The notes under the pieces: model-generated | Told to the model about the DNA's origin: nothing | Database searches by the model: none | The model's input: only the letters and a program-made list of their open reading frames with translations | Program-made: the position numbers and the translations under genes | Shown: in pieces, positions 23,283-23,977 of the stretch | Numbering within the stretch: the first letter of the stretch is position 1 | How the letters are laid out: the number at the start of each line of letters is the position of its first letter | NCBI GenBank assembly: GCA_031378125.1 | Contig: JANNDW010000344.1 | Location: 1-23,977 of the forward strand | Direction of reading: 5' to 3' | Length of the DNA: 23,977 nucleotides | Source: LGRD01 sp031378125 | GTDB taxonomy: Bacteria; Pseudomonadota; Gammaproteobacteria; Burkholderiales; Burkholderiaceae_C

Positions 23283-23977
23283 ATGACCTCCACCGTGATA
23301 CCCCTGCCAACACCGCACGACGAGCCGGCGCGCCACCCGAAGAGCGCACCCGGCCCGTGGCGCCGCCCCACGGCCCCGGCCGGCGAGGCGGGCGAGCTGC
23401 CTCCGGCGCCGCGAACGCCGGAAGAAACCGGCCTGCCGCTGCTATTGCTGACCGACCTGCTGCTCAAGGTCATGTACCAGCACGGCCTGACGCAGTTGCA
23501 GGAACTGGCGAATCATCTGAAGCTCAGTGCCGCCTTGCTCGAAACCCTGTTCCTGCAACTGCGCAAGGAATCACTCGTCGAGGTGCGCCGGCGCGGCGCG
23601 CTGGATGGCGACGTGACCTACGAGTTGCTGCAGGCCGGCCGCACGCGCGCCGCCGAAGCGCTGTCGCGCAACCTCTACAGCGGTGCGGCGCCGGTACCGC
23701 TGGAGGCCTATGCCGCGCAGGTCCGCCTGCAAAGCGTGAGCAGCATGGGGGTGACCCAGATGCGGTTGACGCGCGCGCTGGGCAACCTGGTGATCCGGCC
23801 CGAAGTGCGCGACCAGCTCGGCGCTGCGATGAATTCACGCCGCGCCATCATGCTGTACGGCCCGCCCGGCGCCGGCAAAACCTACCTGTGCGAGCAGATG
23901 GCACGCATGCTGGCGGGCCACATCGCCGTGCCGCATGCGGTGGAGGTGAGCGGCGAGATCATCCGCGTCTACGACCC
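23283..23977 (+). CDS. AAA-family ATPase, start only (cut by window edge)
   Basis: The open frame runs from ATG 23283 off the window's end, so at least 231 residues are seen. A Pro/Ala/Arg-rich opening (1-50) is followed by a helical region (about 52-135) with the look of a winged helix: LTQLQELANHLKLSAALLETL then LRKESLVEVRRRG and YELLQAGRTRAAEAL. The P-loop GPPGAGKT starts at residue 193. The start ATG is 16 bases after the CpaA stop. It is not the secretion ATPase CpaF/TadA by its visible part, and CpaE/TadZ proteins do not begin with such a region. The role is unknown. Confidence 0.8.
   Translation, partial: MTSTVIPLPTPHDEPARHPKSAPGPWRRPTAPAGEAGELPPAPRTPEETGLPLLLLTDLLLKVMYQHGLTQLQELANHLKLSAALLETLFLQLRKESLVEVRRRGALDGDVTYELLQAGRTRAAEALSRNLYSGAAPVPLEAYAAQVRLQSVSSMGVTQMRLTRALGNLVIRPEVRDQLGAAMNSRRAIMLYGPPGAGKTYLCEQMARMLAGHIAVPHAVEVSGEIIRVYD

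Noticed and set aside
1..23977. CRISPR array, tRNA or rRNA gene, insertion sequence
   Set aside because: I found no regularly spaced repeats, no cloverleaf-like sequence, no rRNA motif and no transposase.

Overview
The window is GC-rich and densely coded. Its gene families and gene order (class I methyltransferase then rnhA, AsnC/Lrp regulator coupled to rraA, Flp pilins with a CpaA peptidase) suggest a betaproteobacterium of the Burkholderiales, probably Comamonadaceae-like. This placement is inference, as no rRNA, tRNA or other taxonomic marker gene is present. I see no CRISPR array, insertion sequence, phage gene or tRNA.

Layout. (1) 1-1482: a poorly coding left edge that may hold a decayed gloB start, a methyltransferase gene broken by an apparent one-base deletion, and rnhA. 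(2) 1551-5896: membrane-fusion protein and inner-membrane pump of an RND efflux system, without an outer-membrane channel gene. (3) 6032-7339, minus strand: a conserved-type protein of unknown role with a Roadblock/LC7-like C-terminus. (4) 7542-10983: MFS transporter, a thiamine-diphosphate enzyme that appears to start at CTG on the MFS stop codon, and a META/HslJ-like exported protein. (5) 11057-13124: EamA exporter divergent from an AsnC/Lrp regulator that overlaps an RraA-family gene. (6) 13328-14032: exported protein of unknown function. (7) 14069-15404: thioesterase and a 57-residue membrane protein, divergent from a MarR regulator across a clear double operator. (8) 15580-18726: NarL-type histidine kinase, LuxR-type response regulator and an isoprenylcysteine-methyltransferase-like membrane protein. 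(9) 18888-23977: spermidine-synthase-like fusion membrane protein, receiver-only response regulator, three Flp pilins in tandem, prepilin peptidase and the start of an AAA ATPase with a possible winged-helix N-terminus.

The part most worth attention is 15580-23977. Two copies of an approximately 60-bp element lie in front of the fusion protein gene and the receiver-only regulator gene, with nearly the same internal spacing. They suggest that these two transcripts, and perhaps the Flp pilin genes after the second, answer to one regulator. The LuxR-type regulator encoded just upstream is an obvious candidate, but this is inference. Several junctions use overlapping stop/start codons (methyltransferase/rnhA, MFS/ThDP enzyme, Lrp/RraA, kinase/regulator), indicating translational coupling.
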